In this document: one piece after another, positions 17,612 to 26,518 of the stretch
How the letters are laid out: each line of letters opens with the position of its first letter
Numbering within the stretch: position 1 is the stretch's first letter
Position numbers and translations under genes: made by a program
The notes under the pieces: model-generated
Database searches by the model: none
Told to the model about the DNA's origin: nothing
Seen by the model: only the letters and a program-made list of their open reading frames with translations
Assembly: GCF_002217435.1 (NCBI RefSeq)
Contig: NZ_MUHF01000003.1
Span: 310,001 to 374,000, forward strand
Direction: 5' to 3'
Source: Flavobacterium reichenbachii
Lineage (GTDB): Bacteria; Bacteroidota; Bacteroidia; Flavobacteriales; Flavobacteriaceae
DNA length: 64,000 bases

Positions 17612-18196
17612 TTACACTAAACCTTTTATTTTAGCATGCTGCAATAATAAAATAGTTTTGGCATCTGTTATTTCGCCAGATTCAATCATTGCATAAGCTT
17701 CATCAAAAGTATATTCCAAAACTTCAATATTTTCCTGTTCAGCATCCAGTCCGCCGCCTTCACTTACTTTCATACTTTCGTCATATTCACCAACAAAAAG
17801 ATATAATATCTCGGTTACAGAACCTGGCGACATATAAGTTTCTATAACTTTCTGCACTTTTGTTAAACGATAGCCGGTTTCTTCTTCCGTTTCGCGAATA
17901 ACAGCATTCTCAGCATTCTCTTTGTCTAAAAGACCGGCACAAACCTCAATCATCATTCCGGTTTTATTACCGTTAAGATAAGTGGGTAAACGAAACTGTC
18001 TTGTTAGGATAACACTCTTTTGTACTGTATTATACAATAAAATGGCAGCTCCATTTCCGCGGTCGTAAACTTCACGAATATGAGATTCTGCAAGCTGATT
18101 TTCTTTTTTATAGTTAAAAGTTACTTTGTTTAGTACATACCAATTGTCTGATAATAACTTAGTTTCTTTTATTTCTATTTCCGGATTCTTTCTCAT
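17612..18196 (-). CDS. Nudix hydrolase, GDP-mannose pyrophosphatase NudK-like
   Basis: The 194 residues match the NudK/ADP-ribose pyrophosphatase branch of Nudix enzymes. The Nudix box GX5EX7REXXEEXG is present as GLLDKENAENAVIRETEEE followed by TGY. Upstream, VILTRQFRLPTYLNGN and MMIEVCAG are the NudK strand motifs, and TYMSPGSVTEILYLFVGEY the following one. NudK hydrolyses GDP-mannose and related nucleotide sugars to NMP and sugar phosphate. It lies upstream of the purA terminator on the same strand. The precise substrate cannot be told from sequence alone. Confidence 0.85.
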   Translation of the reverse strand: MRKNPEIEIKETKLLSDNWYVLNKVTFNYKKENQLAESHIREVYDRGNGAAILLYNTVQKSVILTRQFRLPTYLNGNKTGMMIEVCAGLLDKENAENAVIRETEEETGYRLTKVQKVIETYMSPGSVTEILYLFVGEYDESMKVSEGGGLDAEQENIEVLEYTFDEAYAMIESGEITDAKTILLLQHAKIKGLV

Positions 18197-18204
18197 AAAA
18201 TATT

Positions 18205-18239
18205 CTTCAAAAAAAAACGCTCTGATTATCAGAGCGTTT
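18205..18239 (-). terminator. Rho-independent terminator after purA
   Basis: An 11-bp perfect stem (AAACGCTCTGA and complement, 18215-18239) with a 3-base loop is followed on the minus strand by a long T run. It begins eight bases after the purA stop and separates purA from the Nudix gene. Confidence 0.9.
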
Positions 18240-18246
18240 AAATGTA

Positions 18247-19518
18247 TTATTTTGTTATTGTTTGTTTTCTGTCTGGTCCAACCGATACAATTTTGATTGG
18301 CACTTCAACAGCTGCTTCAATAAATTCAATATATTCTTTCAGCTCAATTGGTAATTGATCGTAAGTTGTCAATCCAGTTAAATCTGCTTTCCATCCTTTA
18401 AATTCTTTGTAAACCGGAGTAACATTTTCCGGCTCGATGTTATAAGGGAAATGAGAAATGTTTTGTCCTTTATAGTTATATTCAGTACACACTTTCAAAG
18501 TTTCAAAACCAGAAAGTACATCACCTTTCATCATCATTAACTGCGTAACCCCATTTACCTGAATAGCGTATTTTAAAGCCACTAAGTCTAACCATCCACA
18601 ACGTCTTTGTCTTCCTGTTACAGAACCAAATTCGTTTCCAACTCTAGCCATTGTAGCACCAACTTCGTCAAAAAGTTCAGTTGGGAAAGGTCCGCTTCCA
18701 ACACGTGTAACATACGCTTTAAAAATTCCGTAAACTTCTTTGATTTTGTTAGGAGCAATTCCTAAACCTGTACAAGCTCCGGCAGCAGTAGTGTTTGATG
18801 AGGTAACGAATGGATAAGTTCCAAAATCAACATCTAATAAAGATCCTTGAGCACCTTCACAAAGAATAGATTTACCTGCTTTTTGAGCTTGGTGCATATA
18901 TTCTTCACTGTCAATAAAATCTAATTTTTTTAATTCTTCAACAGCTTCAAAAAACTCTTTTTCAAGCTCTTCTAAGTTATATTGAATAGCAACATCGTAA
19001 AAAGCAATCATTGCTTCATGTTTGTCTGCCAATGCTCTGTAACGTTCTTTAAAATCTTCTAATTCGATATCGCCGACACGTAGACCGTTTCTACCGGTTT
19101 TGTCCATATAAGTTGGTCCAATTCCTTTAAGTGTAGAACCAATTTTTGCTTTTCCTTTAGATGCTTCAGAAGCAGCGTCAAGCAAACGGTGTGTTGGTAA
19201 AATTAAATGAGCTTTTCTCGAAATAATTAATTTGCTTTTAATGTCAAGGTTGAATTTCTCTAAACCTTCTATTTCTTTTTGAAAAACTACAGGATCAATT
19301 ACAACTCCATTCCCGATGATGTTTATAGAATTTTTATGAAAAATACCAGAAGGAATTGTTCTAAGTACATGTTTAATTCCGTCAAATTCTAATGTATGTC
19401 CTGCGTTTGGTCCTCCCTGAAAACGTGCAATAATATCATAATTTGAAGTAAGTACGTCTACAATTTTTCCTTTACCTTCATCTCCCCATTGTAATCCTAG
19501 TAATAAATCTACGGTCAT
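18247..19518 (-). CDS. purA: Adenylosuccinate synthetase
   Basis: This enzyme joins IMP and aspartate with GTP to give adenylosuccinate in AMP synthesis. Motifs are the GTP loop GLQWGDEGKGKIVD, GGPNAGHT, IGNGVVIDP, GSTLKGIGPTYMDK, CEGAQGSLLDVDFGTYPFVTSS, RVGSGPFPTEL, GRQRRCGWLD and the C-terminal VGPDRKQTI. Length is 423 residues, the normal size. It sits 95 bp downstream of the Fur-family gene, and the order relA, fur, purA recurs in Flavobacteriaceae. Confidence 0.97.
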   Translation of the reverse strand: MTVDLLLGLQWGDEGKGKIVDVLTSNYDIIARFQGGPNAGHTLEFDGIKHVLRTIPSGIFHKNSINIIGNGVVIDPVVFQKEIEGLEKFNLDIKSKLIISRKAHLILPTHRLLDAASEASKGKAKIGSTLKGIGPTYMDKTGRNGLRVGDIELEDFKERYRALADKHEAMIAFYDVAIQYNLEELEKEFFEAVEELKKLDFIDSEEYMHQAQKAGKSILCEGAQGSLLDVDFGTYPFVTSSNTTAAGACTGLGIAPNKIKEVYGIFKAYVTRVGSGPFPTELFDEVGATMARVGNEFGSVTGRQRRCGWLDLVALKYAIQVNGVTQLMMMKGDVLSGFETLKVCTEYNYKGQNISHFPYNIEPENVTPVYKEFKGWKADLTGLTTYDQLPIELKEYIEFIEAAVEVPIKIVSVGPDRKQTITK

Positions 19519-19613
19519 TCTGTTTTTAATTTGCGTTGGGACAATCTAAGTCATCCTACTGATTAATGTAGTTAATTTTCTTTTTTTATTTTTTTGAATA
19601 ATGCCTTTCGGGA

Positions 19614-20072
19614 TTATTGATTTTGTTTTTTGTTTCCGTAAAAATATAAAGAGTGATTGGTAATCTCAATATCAAATATTTCTTCGATTGTTTTTTTGAT
19701 GGTTTGAATTCTTGGATCGCAAAATTCAATTACTTCGCCAGAGTCCGTCATGATAATATGATCGTGCTGTTTGTCGAAATAAGATTTCTCGTAGTAAGCC
19801 TGATTTTGCCCAAATTGATGTTTTCTAACCAAAGCGCAGTCCAACAATAACTCGATCGTGTTGTAAAGCGTAGCCCTGCTCACACGATAGTTTTTGTTTT
19901 TCATTTTGATATAAAGATTTTCTATATCAAAATGCTCTTCGCTATCGTAAATTTCCTGAAGTATAGCATAACGCTCAGGAGTTTTTCGATGCCCTTTTTG
20001 TTCAAGATACATTGTAAAAACATTTTTTACAATTTCTTGATTTCTAGTATTGTCAGTTGAAATGAGTGTCAT
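19614..20072 (-). CDS. Fur/PerR-family transcriptional regulator
   Basis: The 152 residues (ATG at 20072; a TTG at 20081 would add three) have a winged-helix domain with [27 protein letters not shown] and [18 protein letters not shown], then the dimerisation domain with [17 protein letters not shown] and [13 protein letters not shown]. The His-Asp-His metal ligands remain. The CxxC pairs that usually hold structural zinc (as in CxDCG and YGxCxxC) are absent: the first position reads TDSG and the last YGNKK. It lies between relA and purA, and a TAnnTTTG element abuts its start. Its metal or redox specificity cannot be assigned. Confidence 0.85.
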   Translation of the reverse strand: MTLISTDNTRNQEIVKNVFTMYLEQKGHRKTPERYAILQEIYDSEEHFDIENLYIKMKNKNYRVSRATLYNTIELLLDCALVRKHQFGQNQAYYEKSYFDKQHDHIIMTDSGEVIEFCDPRIQTIKKTIEEIFDIEITNHSLYFYGNKKQNQ

Positions 20073-20078
20073 ATCCTG

Positions 20079-20086
20079 CAAAGATA
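20079..20086 (-). promoter_or_regulatory. Possible -7 element for the Fur-family gene
   Basis: The minus strand reads TATCTTTG, matching TAnnTTTG, and ends seven bases before the ATG at 20072. If used, transcription would start at or next to the ATG, giving a leaderless or nearly leaderless mRNA. It overlaps the alternative TTG codon and so argues against that start. Confidence 0.4.
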
Positions 20087-20256
20087 ATTTTTTATTTTTA
20101 ATGAATAAAAGTTTCGGGTTTAAAGTTTAACGTTTAAAGCGCGATTTGATCAATACTAGCGCATCAAATACAGGCTTTTGCCTCGATAATTTAAGCGGAG
20201 ATCAAATCTGCTTAATTAACATATTTATTTTTATTAATGATAAAAATAACAAATTC

Positions 20257-20800
20257 TCAAGTTATTTTTGTCATATACATATACCAATTCCATTCCCAGG
20301 TTTTTCCATTGTCGTCAGACATGGCTTGGCTCCAAACTGGATTTTTTTCATCTCTCGCATCCCATTTAAAAACCTGAATTACATCTTTTCCTTCGTAAAT
20401 ATCTTTAGAAAAAAAATACCCGACTTTGTTTGTAAAGGAGCCAATTACGGGTTTGTCTAAAATTCCGGTACTAGAATCCGACCAATAAATACTCCATAAT
20501 TTTGTCTTCGGATTAAACAGCCTTACGGTCATTCCTTCAAATGGTTCGCCGTCAAAAGTGGCAAGAAAATTATCTATATTTCCAATTCCGTTTAGAATTT
20601 TATACATTTCCTGTGTCGAAGGAAATTCAATCCATTCGTTTGAATTGGCAAATCTCGTTTTTAATTTTTTGTTCTGAATGCTGGATTTTCCCTGAAAAAA
20701 AATCAAAATCATCTTTTGATGAGGATTCAGAAGCTATTATTTTAAGTTCTCCATTTTCATCAAAATTGATTTGGGGAATTTCTAAAGAATTTGTTTTCAT
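20257..20800 (-). pseudogene. Frameshifted DUF1579-like hypothetical gene
   Basis: Two overlapping minus-strand frames make one protein of about 180 residues. The first (from ATG 20800) reads MKTNSLEIPQ ... SKDDFDFF; the second continues FFQGKSSIQNKKLKTRF to a TAA at 20257. The join falls in an eight-A run (eight T on the coding strand) at 20695-20702; removing one base restores DFDFFQGKSSIQNKKLK. The C-terminal part includes ATFDGEPFEGMTVRLFNP, LWSIYWSDSSTGILD and WSQAMSDDNGKTWEWNWYMY, typical of a family of small beta-barrel proteins related to DUF1579. The shift may be a real mutation, slippage or a sequencing error. The rest of the frame has no other lesion. Confidence 0.75.
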
Positions 20801-20882
20801 AAAAATATACATATCAATTGTTTAAGTAAAATAGTCACGAATAATATTTCTTTTGACTTTAAGACTTTAAACTTTCGACTTA

Positions 20883-23105
20883 TTAAGTACGGTATTCTCT
20901 CGTCACTTTATCAACGCCGTCTATTTTTTTAATTGCGTTGATCATTTTCTTTAAAATCGTATTATTCTTTACAATAACCGCAATCTGACCATGAAAAATC
21001 CCTGCATCTGTACTCAATGAAATACTCTGAATATTTACACTCATATTATTAGAAATTACTCTTGTCAATTGGTTTGTAAGCCCTAAAACATCCATTCCTG
21101 TAATGTTGATAATTGCTTTGAATTCTTCCTGAGAAGAGTCAATCCATTTTGCACTCATAATGCGATATGCATAATTGGATTGCATTCCGATAGCGTTTGG
21201 ACAGTCTTTTTTATGTACTTTAATACCTTCATTTATGGTAACAAATCCAAAAACATCGTCGCCCGGAATCGGATTACAGCACTGCGAAAGCTTATAATCC
21301 AGCTTATCATGTTCGGTTCCAAAAACCAGCATATCATAGTTACTGCTGATAACAGGTTTATGAATGTCTTCATCAGCCGTAGTATCTTTATTTCGCTTAA
21401 TTTTATTTTTAAAGAAATTGATAAACGAGTTGCTTTTTTGTGCAGCATAATCCTTGAGCTGTTGATTTTCTATTGCTCCAATTCCAACCCTGTAAAATAA
21501 ATCTAAACTTGTTTTAAGCTTGAAAAAGTTTACCAATTCATTGATAACCTGCTCGCTGATGGTTATTTTTAGATGTTTTAATTTTCTGGTAAGTAATTCT
21601 TTTCCTTCTTCAGCAATCTTTTTGGTGTTCTCGTTTAGAACATTTTTTATTTTATTTTTAGCTCTAGAAGTCGTTACATATTCCAGCCAGTTTATAGTTG
21701 GCTTTTGGCTTGTCGAAGTAATTACTTCTACCTGATCACCACTTTTAAGTTCGTGATTCAGCGGAACCAAACGTCCGTTTACGCGAGTTCCTCTGGTTTT
21801 AATTCCAATTTCAGAATGTATGCTAAAAGCAAAATCAAGAGAAGTTGCTCCTTTTGGCAGTGATTTGATTTCACCTTTTGGCGTAAAAACAAAGATTTCT
21901 TTTGAATATAAATTCATTTTAAAATCTTCAACAAAGTCAACTGCGTTTGTTTCCTGATTTTCTAAAGCTTCGCGAAGCAAATTCAGCCAAGTGTCTAAAC
22001 CGCTTTCTTCAGTTGCTCCATTTTTATATTTGTAATGTGCTGCGTATCCTTTTTCTGCAATTTCATCCATACGTTCACTTCGCACCTGAACTTCGACCCA
22101 GCGTCCTTTCGGCCCCATAACCGTAATATGCAGGGCTTCGTAACCTGTAGATTTTGGTGACGAAATCCAGTCACGCAATCGACTCGGACTTGGTCTGTAA
22201 TGGTCTGTTACTATGGAATAAATCTTCCATGCAACAAATTTTTCTTCATGAGGATCAGATTTGTAAACAATTCTAAGTGCAAATTTGTCGTACACTTCAT
22301 CAAAACTTACATTTTGAGCACGCATTTTTCTGCGAATAGAATATATAGATTTCGGACGGCCTTTAATGATATAATCAACGCCTTCATTGTCTAAAGATTT
22401 CTTTAATACATCTGAAATGTCCTTAATGTAAGCATCTTGCTCTTCTTTAGTTTCTCTAATTTTGCTTACAATGTCATTGTAAACTGCAGGTTCTGTATAT
22501 TTTAAACCTAAATCTTCTAATTTGGTTTTAATATTATAAAGCCCTAAACGATGGGCGAGAGGAGCATAAATATATAAAGTTTCAGATGCAATTTTGGTCT
22601 GTTTATATTCCGCCATCGAATCCATAGTCTGCATATTGTGCAGACGATCGGCAAGTTTGATCAGAATAACACGAACGTCATCATTCAAAGTCAGAATCAT
22701 TTTTCTGAAATTTTCAGCCTGCATAGAAGCATTTAGATCTTTTTGAACCAATGAAATTTTAGTCAAACCCTCGACCAGCTGAGCCACTTTCGGATTAAAT
22801 AAACGTTCAATATCTTCGACCGTAATAGGAGTATCTTCTACAACATCGTGAAGTAAAGCTGCTGCAATAGAGGTCGCTCCCAAACCAATTTCAGAAGCAA
22901 CGATTTTTGCAACTGCAATAGGATGAAAGATATACGCTTCGCCGGATTTACGTCTTTGTTCTTTGTGAGCATCAACAGCAACATCAAAAGCCTTGCGGAT
23001 AAGTTTTTTATCAGTAGGACTTAAAGTTTGGTAGCTGATGCGGAGTAATTCCTTGTATTCCTGCGCAATTGCTTTGTTTTCTTTTTCAATATCTATTTCT
23101 ATCAT
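20883..23105 (-). CDS. Bifunctional (p)ppGpp synthetase/hydrolase RelA/SpoT
   Basis: This cytosolic stringent-response enzyme makes and hydrolyses ppGpp. From the ATG at 23105 (a TTG five codons upstream is less likely) it has 740 residues. The HD hydrolase domain has AYIFHPIAVAKIV, ALLHDVVEDTP and DRLHNMQTMDSM with all HD ligands. The synthetase domain has KGRPKSIYSIRRKM, FDEVYDKFALRIVY and STGYEALHITVMGP. A TGS domain follows (FVFTPKGEIKSLPKGATSLD), then a conserved-Cys region (YKLSQCCNPIPGDDVFGF) and a C-terminal ACT domain. It is the usual single long RSH of Bacteroidota. No partner overlaps it. Confidence 0.95.
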   Translation of the reverse strand: MIEIDIEKENKAIAQEYKELLRISYQTLSPTDKKLIRKAFDVAVDAHKEQRRKSGEAYIFHPIAVAKIVASEIGLGATSIAAALLHDVVEDTPITVEDIERLFNPKVAQLVEGLTKISLVQKDLNASMQAENFRKMILTLNDDVRVILIKLADRLHNMQTMDSMAEYKQTKIASETLYIYAPLAHRLGLYNIKTKLEDLGLKYTEPAVYNDIVSKIRETKEEQDAYIKDISDVLKKSLDNEGVDYIIKGRPKSIYSIRRKMRAQNVSFDEVYDKFALRIVYKSDPHEEKFVAWKIYSIVTDHYRPSPSRLRDWISSPKSTGYEALHITVMGPKGRWVEVQVRSERMDEIAEKGYAAHYKYKNGATEESGLDTWLNLLREALENQETNAVDFVEDFKMNLYSKEIFVFTPKGEIKSLPKGATSLDFAFSIHSEIGIKTRGTRVNGRLVPLNHELKSGDQVEVITSTSQKPTINWLEYVTTSRAKNKIKNVLNENTKKIAEEGKELLTRKLKHLKITISEQVINELVNFFKLKTSLDLFYRVGIGAIENQQLKDYAAQKSNSFINFFKNKIKRNKDTTADEDIHKPVISSNYDMLVFGTEHDKLDYKLSQCCNPIPGDDVFGFVTINEGIKVHKKDCPNAIGMQSNYAYRIMSAKWIDSSQEEFKAIINITGMDVLGLTNQLTRVISNNMSVNIQSISLSTDAGIFHGQIAVIVKNNTILKKMINAIKKIDGVDKVTREYRT

Positions 23106-23331
23106 ATCAGCATAGTTCAAGTACTAAAAATAAGAATAAGTTAGAACATACGCAAGGGAATAGATTGTTGATTTTATACTTAAGATTTTAGATTTTTGAA
23201 GGTGAATTTTTAGAATTTTCATTGCCAAAAGAGACTTCGACTTCCCTCAGTCTAACATCAAAAAAGGTTGTCTTAAGATAAATTGCAATAGTACAACTTC
23301 CAATGAAAAAAGAGCAAAGCGATTTTTTTAG

Positions 23332-23357
23332 AAATCTAAAATCTAAAATCTAAAATC
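23332..23357. repeat. 7-bp tandem repeat overlapping the trmH-family stop
   Basis: AAATCTA is repeated about 3.7 times. Its last copy includes the stop codon region of the rRNA methyltransferase gene (stop at 23350-23352). Part of it is complementary to AGATTTTAGATTTT at 23183-23196, so the 229-bp spacer could form a long hairpin. No other gene is seen in this spacer. Confidence 0.7.
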
Positions 23358-24138
23358 CTCTTTGACGTTTAGCTTCAAAAATTAAAATAGCGGCAGCTAC
23401 AGAGACATTCATACTGTCAATTTCGCCCTGCATCGGAATAATGATATTTTGTGTTGCAGCGTCGCGCCATTCCTGTGTTAATCCTGTAGCTTCTGTACCC
23501 ACAACTAAGGCAGTTGGAGTTGTAAAGTTTTGAGTATGGTACGAAGTTGAATTTTGCAAAGTTGCGCAGTAAAAATCAATGTTGTTTTCTTTTAAAAAAG
23601 AAATGATTTCTGCAGTGGTTCCCGTCGCAATCTGATTAGTAAACAGACAGCCGACACTTGAGCGCACAATATTTGGATTGTATAAGTCACTCTTCGGATT
23701 CGCAATTAAAACGGCATCTAAATTTGCTGCATCTGCAGTTCTCAAAATAGCACCAATATTTCCCGGTTTTTCCGGAGCTTCGGCAACTAAAATCAACGGA
23801 TTTTTAGAAAGTTTTAAATCAGATAATTGTAGAGATTTGCTTTTTGCTACAGCTAAAATTCCTTCGGTCGTGTCACGATACGCCAGTTTTTGATAAACTT
23901 CTTTATTGATTTCTATAACCTGAAAAGGATTTTGAATCAATTTATTGATTTCTGATTCAGAAACTAATTCGGGTAGAAATAAAACAGTTTCAATTTCGTA
24001 ACCTCCTTTTATAGCCAATGAAATTTCTCTTAAGCCTTCAATCAAAAATGTACCGGTTTGTTTTCTGGCTTTGGCTTTTTCCTGAAGTAAAACCAAAGAT
24101 TTTATAAACGGATTTTGAATTGAAGTAATTTGTTTCAT
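23350..24138 (-). CDS. TrmH/SpoU-family RNA 2'-O-methyltransferase
   Basis: The 262 residues comprise an N-terminal substrate-binding domain (ITSIQNPFIKSLVLLQEKAK ... IEGLREISLA) and a SpoU methyltransferase domain. Motif 1 is PEKPGNIGAILRTADAANLD, motif 2 is LVVGTEATGLTQEW, and motif 3 is IPMQGEIDSMNVSVAAAILI, which form the knotted SAM site. Members of this branch (RlmB/YsgA-like) methylate ribose in rRNA or tRNA. The exact target is unknown. The stop codon sits within a 7-bp tandem repeat. Confidence 0.88.
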   Translation of the reverse strand: MKQITSIQNPFIKSLVLLQEKAKARKQTGTFLIEGLREISLAIKGGYEIETVLFLPELVSESEINKLIQNPFQVIEINKEVYQKLAYRDTTEGILAVAKSKSLQLSDLKLSKNPLILVAEAPEKPGNIGAILRTADAANLDAVLIANPKSDLYNPNIVRSSVGCLFTNQIATGTTAEIISFLKENNIDFYCATLQNSTSYHTQNFTTPTALVVGTEATGLTQEWRDAATQNIIIPMQGEIDSMNVSVAAAILIFEAKRQRGF

Positions 24139-24270
24139 TTTTTTTAAATGTACTAGGTTCTGAGGCGCTAAGGTACTGAGATTTTTTTAAAAAGTTGAAA
24201 AGGTTTTTTGTCTTTGTCCTGCAGGTTTTCAAAACCTTTTAGGTGTTTTAAGGAACAAGATCAAAAAAGG

Positions 24271-24324
24271 TTTGCCACGAATTTCAGAAATTTCAAAATA
24301 TTAATTCGTGAAATTCGCGGCAAA
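24271..24324. repeat. Imperfect inverted repeat, intergenic element family A
   Basis: Two 22-bp arms (TTTGCCACGAATTTCAGAAA... and its complement-like partner at 24303-24324) flank a 10-bp loop, with few mismatches. The consensus GCC(A/G)(C/T)GAATT(T)CACGAAT also occurs at 50631-50677. It lies just past the stop of the DUF2167 gene and may also act as a transcription terminator or mRNA stabiliser. Confidence 0.6.
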
Positions 24325-24329
24325 AATAC

Positions 24330-25259
24330 TTACTCTTCAGTAGAATTATGTTCGTCCAAAAGAGCAGTTTCTTCTTCAATTGGTCTTGTAACCACTTGAT
24401 CTTTTTTGCCAAAAAGGAATTTTTTAAGTGCGGCAAATGCTGCAATAATTCCGATTACAATTACTTTTCCGAATTTAGCCAGAATAGCAAAAAAGCCGAC
24501 TTTTGCCAGAACTTTTCCAGCTACTAATCCTCCAATAGTCCAGGCAGCGACAGTATCTGTATCGGCATCAAAATCCAGGTATTTGTTACCGTCATTAAAT
24601 TCTACGCTTTTTACGATTCCGGGAATACTTGCTTTAACTTCAGCTAGCTGCTGTACTCCTGCAACTGCAGAAATATTGTACATTCCTTTTCTGCCCAAAA
24701 CTCTTAAATCATAATTTAAGGTATGTTCTTTATCCTGACCAAATTGTAATTCTTTTGCCCAGTGCAGTACTTTTAAATTATTGTCATAAAATGGAGTAGA
24801 AGCCCATCCAATTAATTGAACTTCAGGATATCCGGCTTTTTTTCTTTCTTCATTTTCTGATGCTACATCTTCTTTCATTGTTTTAAGAAGATCATCGTAA
24901 TCAATATCGTCAGCGTCATCATCTTTTACATAACCATCTCCTTGATAGCTAATTACAAACATCCAGCTGTCGGCGTGAGTAACACCTTTTCCGTCGGGAA
25001 CTAAAGATCCCAAAACAGATTTATCTTCTGGATTTCCCCATAAATTACTCAGGATATTTTGTGTCTGTTCTCCGTTTAAGAATTTAAAACCCTTAGGAAC
25101 ATTCAGCGTTCCATCTCCTTCAGTAAGTTTTATTTTTCCAGATTCGTAATTAAAGGATTTTTCGATTTTGTCATAATAGGCTGCAAGTGTGTCTGCTTGT
25201 GCTGTTATTTTTGATATAGAAATAACACTAAGCAAGAGAAATAATAAAGTTTTTTTCAT
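24330..25259 (-). CDS. DUF2167 family membrane protein
   Basis: A 309-residue protein beginning with a signal peptide (MKKTLLFLLLSVISISKITAQ). Its periplasmic part contains GDGTLNVPKGFKFLNGEQT, LSNLWGNP, GVTHADSWMFVISYQGDGYV and VQLIGWASTPFYDNNLKVLHWAKELQ, the DUF2167 signature. The C-terminus carries one or two hydrophobic segments (AAWTIGGLVAGKVLAKVGF, VIVIGIIAAFAAL) followed by a charged tail. It is presumably inner-membrane anchored with a large periplasmic domain. Function is unknown. The adjacent gene encodes a secreted phosphatase-like protein on the same strand. Confidence 0.8.
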   Translation of the reverse strand: MKKTLLFLLLSVISISKITAQADTLAAYYDKIEKSFNYESGKIKLTEGDGTLNVPKGFKFLNGEQTQNILSNLWGNPEDKSVLGSLVPDGKGVTHADSWMFVISYQGDGYVKDDDADDIDYDDLLKTMKEDVASENEERKKAGYPEVQLIGWASTPFYDNNLKVLHWAKELQFGQDKEHTLNYDLRVLGRKGMYNISAVAGVQQLAEVKASIPGIVKSVEFNDGNKYLDFDADTDTVAAWTIGGLVAGKVLAKVGFFAILAKFGKVIVIGIIAAFAALKKFLFGKKDQVVTRPIEEETALLDEHNSTEE

Positions 25260-25301
25260 TCTGGTTGGTTGGTTTTTGTTGATTTATATTTGGGTTTTAG
25301 A

Positions 25302-26387
25302 TTATTTTTTAAGTATTTCCTGAATTTCTTCTGCAACCGGATGAGGAGCCGTAAAAGTATAGCCCATAATTTTGGCAATAGTCTGGGCAAACTGCTTTTG
25401 GTACAATTGAGATTCTGTTTTTATTTCGCCGTTTGGTGCAATTTCTGGTCCAATTGCAGCAAACCAAATTTCTGAAGCTCCTGCAACATCAGCACCGTGA
25501 TCCTTCCATTGCGCTTTAATTTTGTCGCCTCTTCCGTGGTCTACAGTAATAAGCAAAGTAGTTTTGTTTTTATACTGCGGATCATTCTGAACAAAATTCC
25601 AAATTTCTTTAATCCATTTATCGACTTGATTCGCAGCATCGAGATACGATCTGTAATGACCATGATGCGCCCATTCGTCTGTTTCTCCGTATGATATATA
25701 GAGTACTTTTGGTTTTTTTGTTTTGAGTTCTTCCATTGCCTCATAATGTGTAAAAACATCCAGACACTCGTCTTCATGAAAAGGCTTAAACGAATTAGTA
25801 CGCATTTCGTTTAGTAGCTTTTGCGTGGCTGTAGGTTTGTTTCCGCCCACATTATCAAAAGCAGAGATAACGGGAAAACCACTTCTCTCTTCATTCAGAA
25901 TTCGGTCAAAAGCGTCCCATGCTCCAAAAGCAATTACTTTTCCTTTTAGCTTTGGCTGTTGATTTAGAAATTCTAAAACCGTTACATTCGGATTTGCTTT
26001 GTATGCATTAGAATTGATTTGTACATCAACATTTCCAGTCATAATTTCGCTGTAACCCGGATAACTAAACCAATACGGATTAGAAACATTGACCTTATTT
26101 CCGAAATCTCGATTCCCATAAATCTGCCCTTTCTGAACAATTTCTGACCAAAGAAATGGCATTAATTTTTCGCGCGATGCTGCAAAATCTTTTCCTGAGA
26201 ATTTCTTATAAATATAGGTACTGTCGCCTTGATTAAAATTTTTATCATTGGCAATCGCAGGATCAATTCCCTTAAAAACTTCCTGCCATCTAAAACCGTC
26301 TGTGGTTATGATAATAATATTTTCTGTTTTTTGTGCTGAAGACAGCATGCTTACAAAAAAGGATAAAAATAAAATTAATTTTCTCAT
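25302..26387 (-). CDS. Secreted alkaline-phosphatase-superfamily hydrolase
   Basis: A 361-residue protein with signal peptide (MRKLILFLSFFVSMLSSAQ). The core follows the type I phosphodiesterase/nucleotide pyrophosphatase pattern: IIIITTDGFRWQEVFKGID with the metal-binding Asp and probable nucleophile Thr, WFSYPGYSEIMTG, ISYGETDEWAHHGHY, and the metal-binding LITVDHGRGDK ... WKDHGADVAGAS. The sequence shows no C/S-x-P-x-R sulfatase motif, so it is not an obvious FGE substrate. It probably hydrolyses phosphate esters in the periplasm; the substrate is unknown. Confidence 0.8.
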   Translation of the reverse strand: MRKLILFLSFFVSMLSSAQKTENIIIITTDGFRWQEVFKGIDPAIANDKNFNQGDSTYIYKKFSGKDFAASREKLMPFLWSEIVQKGQIYGNRDFGNKVNVSNPYWFSYPGYSEIMTGNVDVQINSNAYKANPNVTVLEFLNQQPKLKGKVIAFGAWDAFDRILNEERSGFPVISAFDNVGGNKPTATQKLLNEMRTNSFKPFHEDECLDVFTHYEAMEELKTKKPKVLYISYGETDEWAHHGHYRSYLDAANQVDKWIKEIWNFVQNDPQYKNKTTLLITVDHGRGDKIKAQWKDHGADVAGASEIWFAAIGPEIAPNGEIKTESQLYQKQFAQTIAKIMGYTFTAPHPVAEEIQEILKK

Positions 26388-26518
26388 AATGAGTGTTTTA
26401 TAAAATTTGGATTTGAATGTTGTATGTAAGCATCAAAACTAAATAATTATAATTACTGCAATAAATCGGTTTTCAATTTATAGCCAAAACATAACTATTT
26501 CTTTACAAGAAAGATATT

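Noticed and set aside
23233..23256. ACTTCGACTTCCCTCAGTCTAAC in the relA to trmH spacer as a binding site
   Set aside because: It resembles short repeated words common in Flavobacterium spacers. A single copy in this window gives nothing to test.
25302..26387. The secreted phosphatase-like protein as a sulfatase substrate of the FGE-like enzyme
   Set aside because: No C/S-x-P-x-R motif is present; the nucleophile region is TTDGFRW, as in phosphodiesterase-type members.
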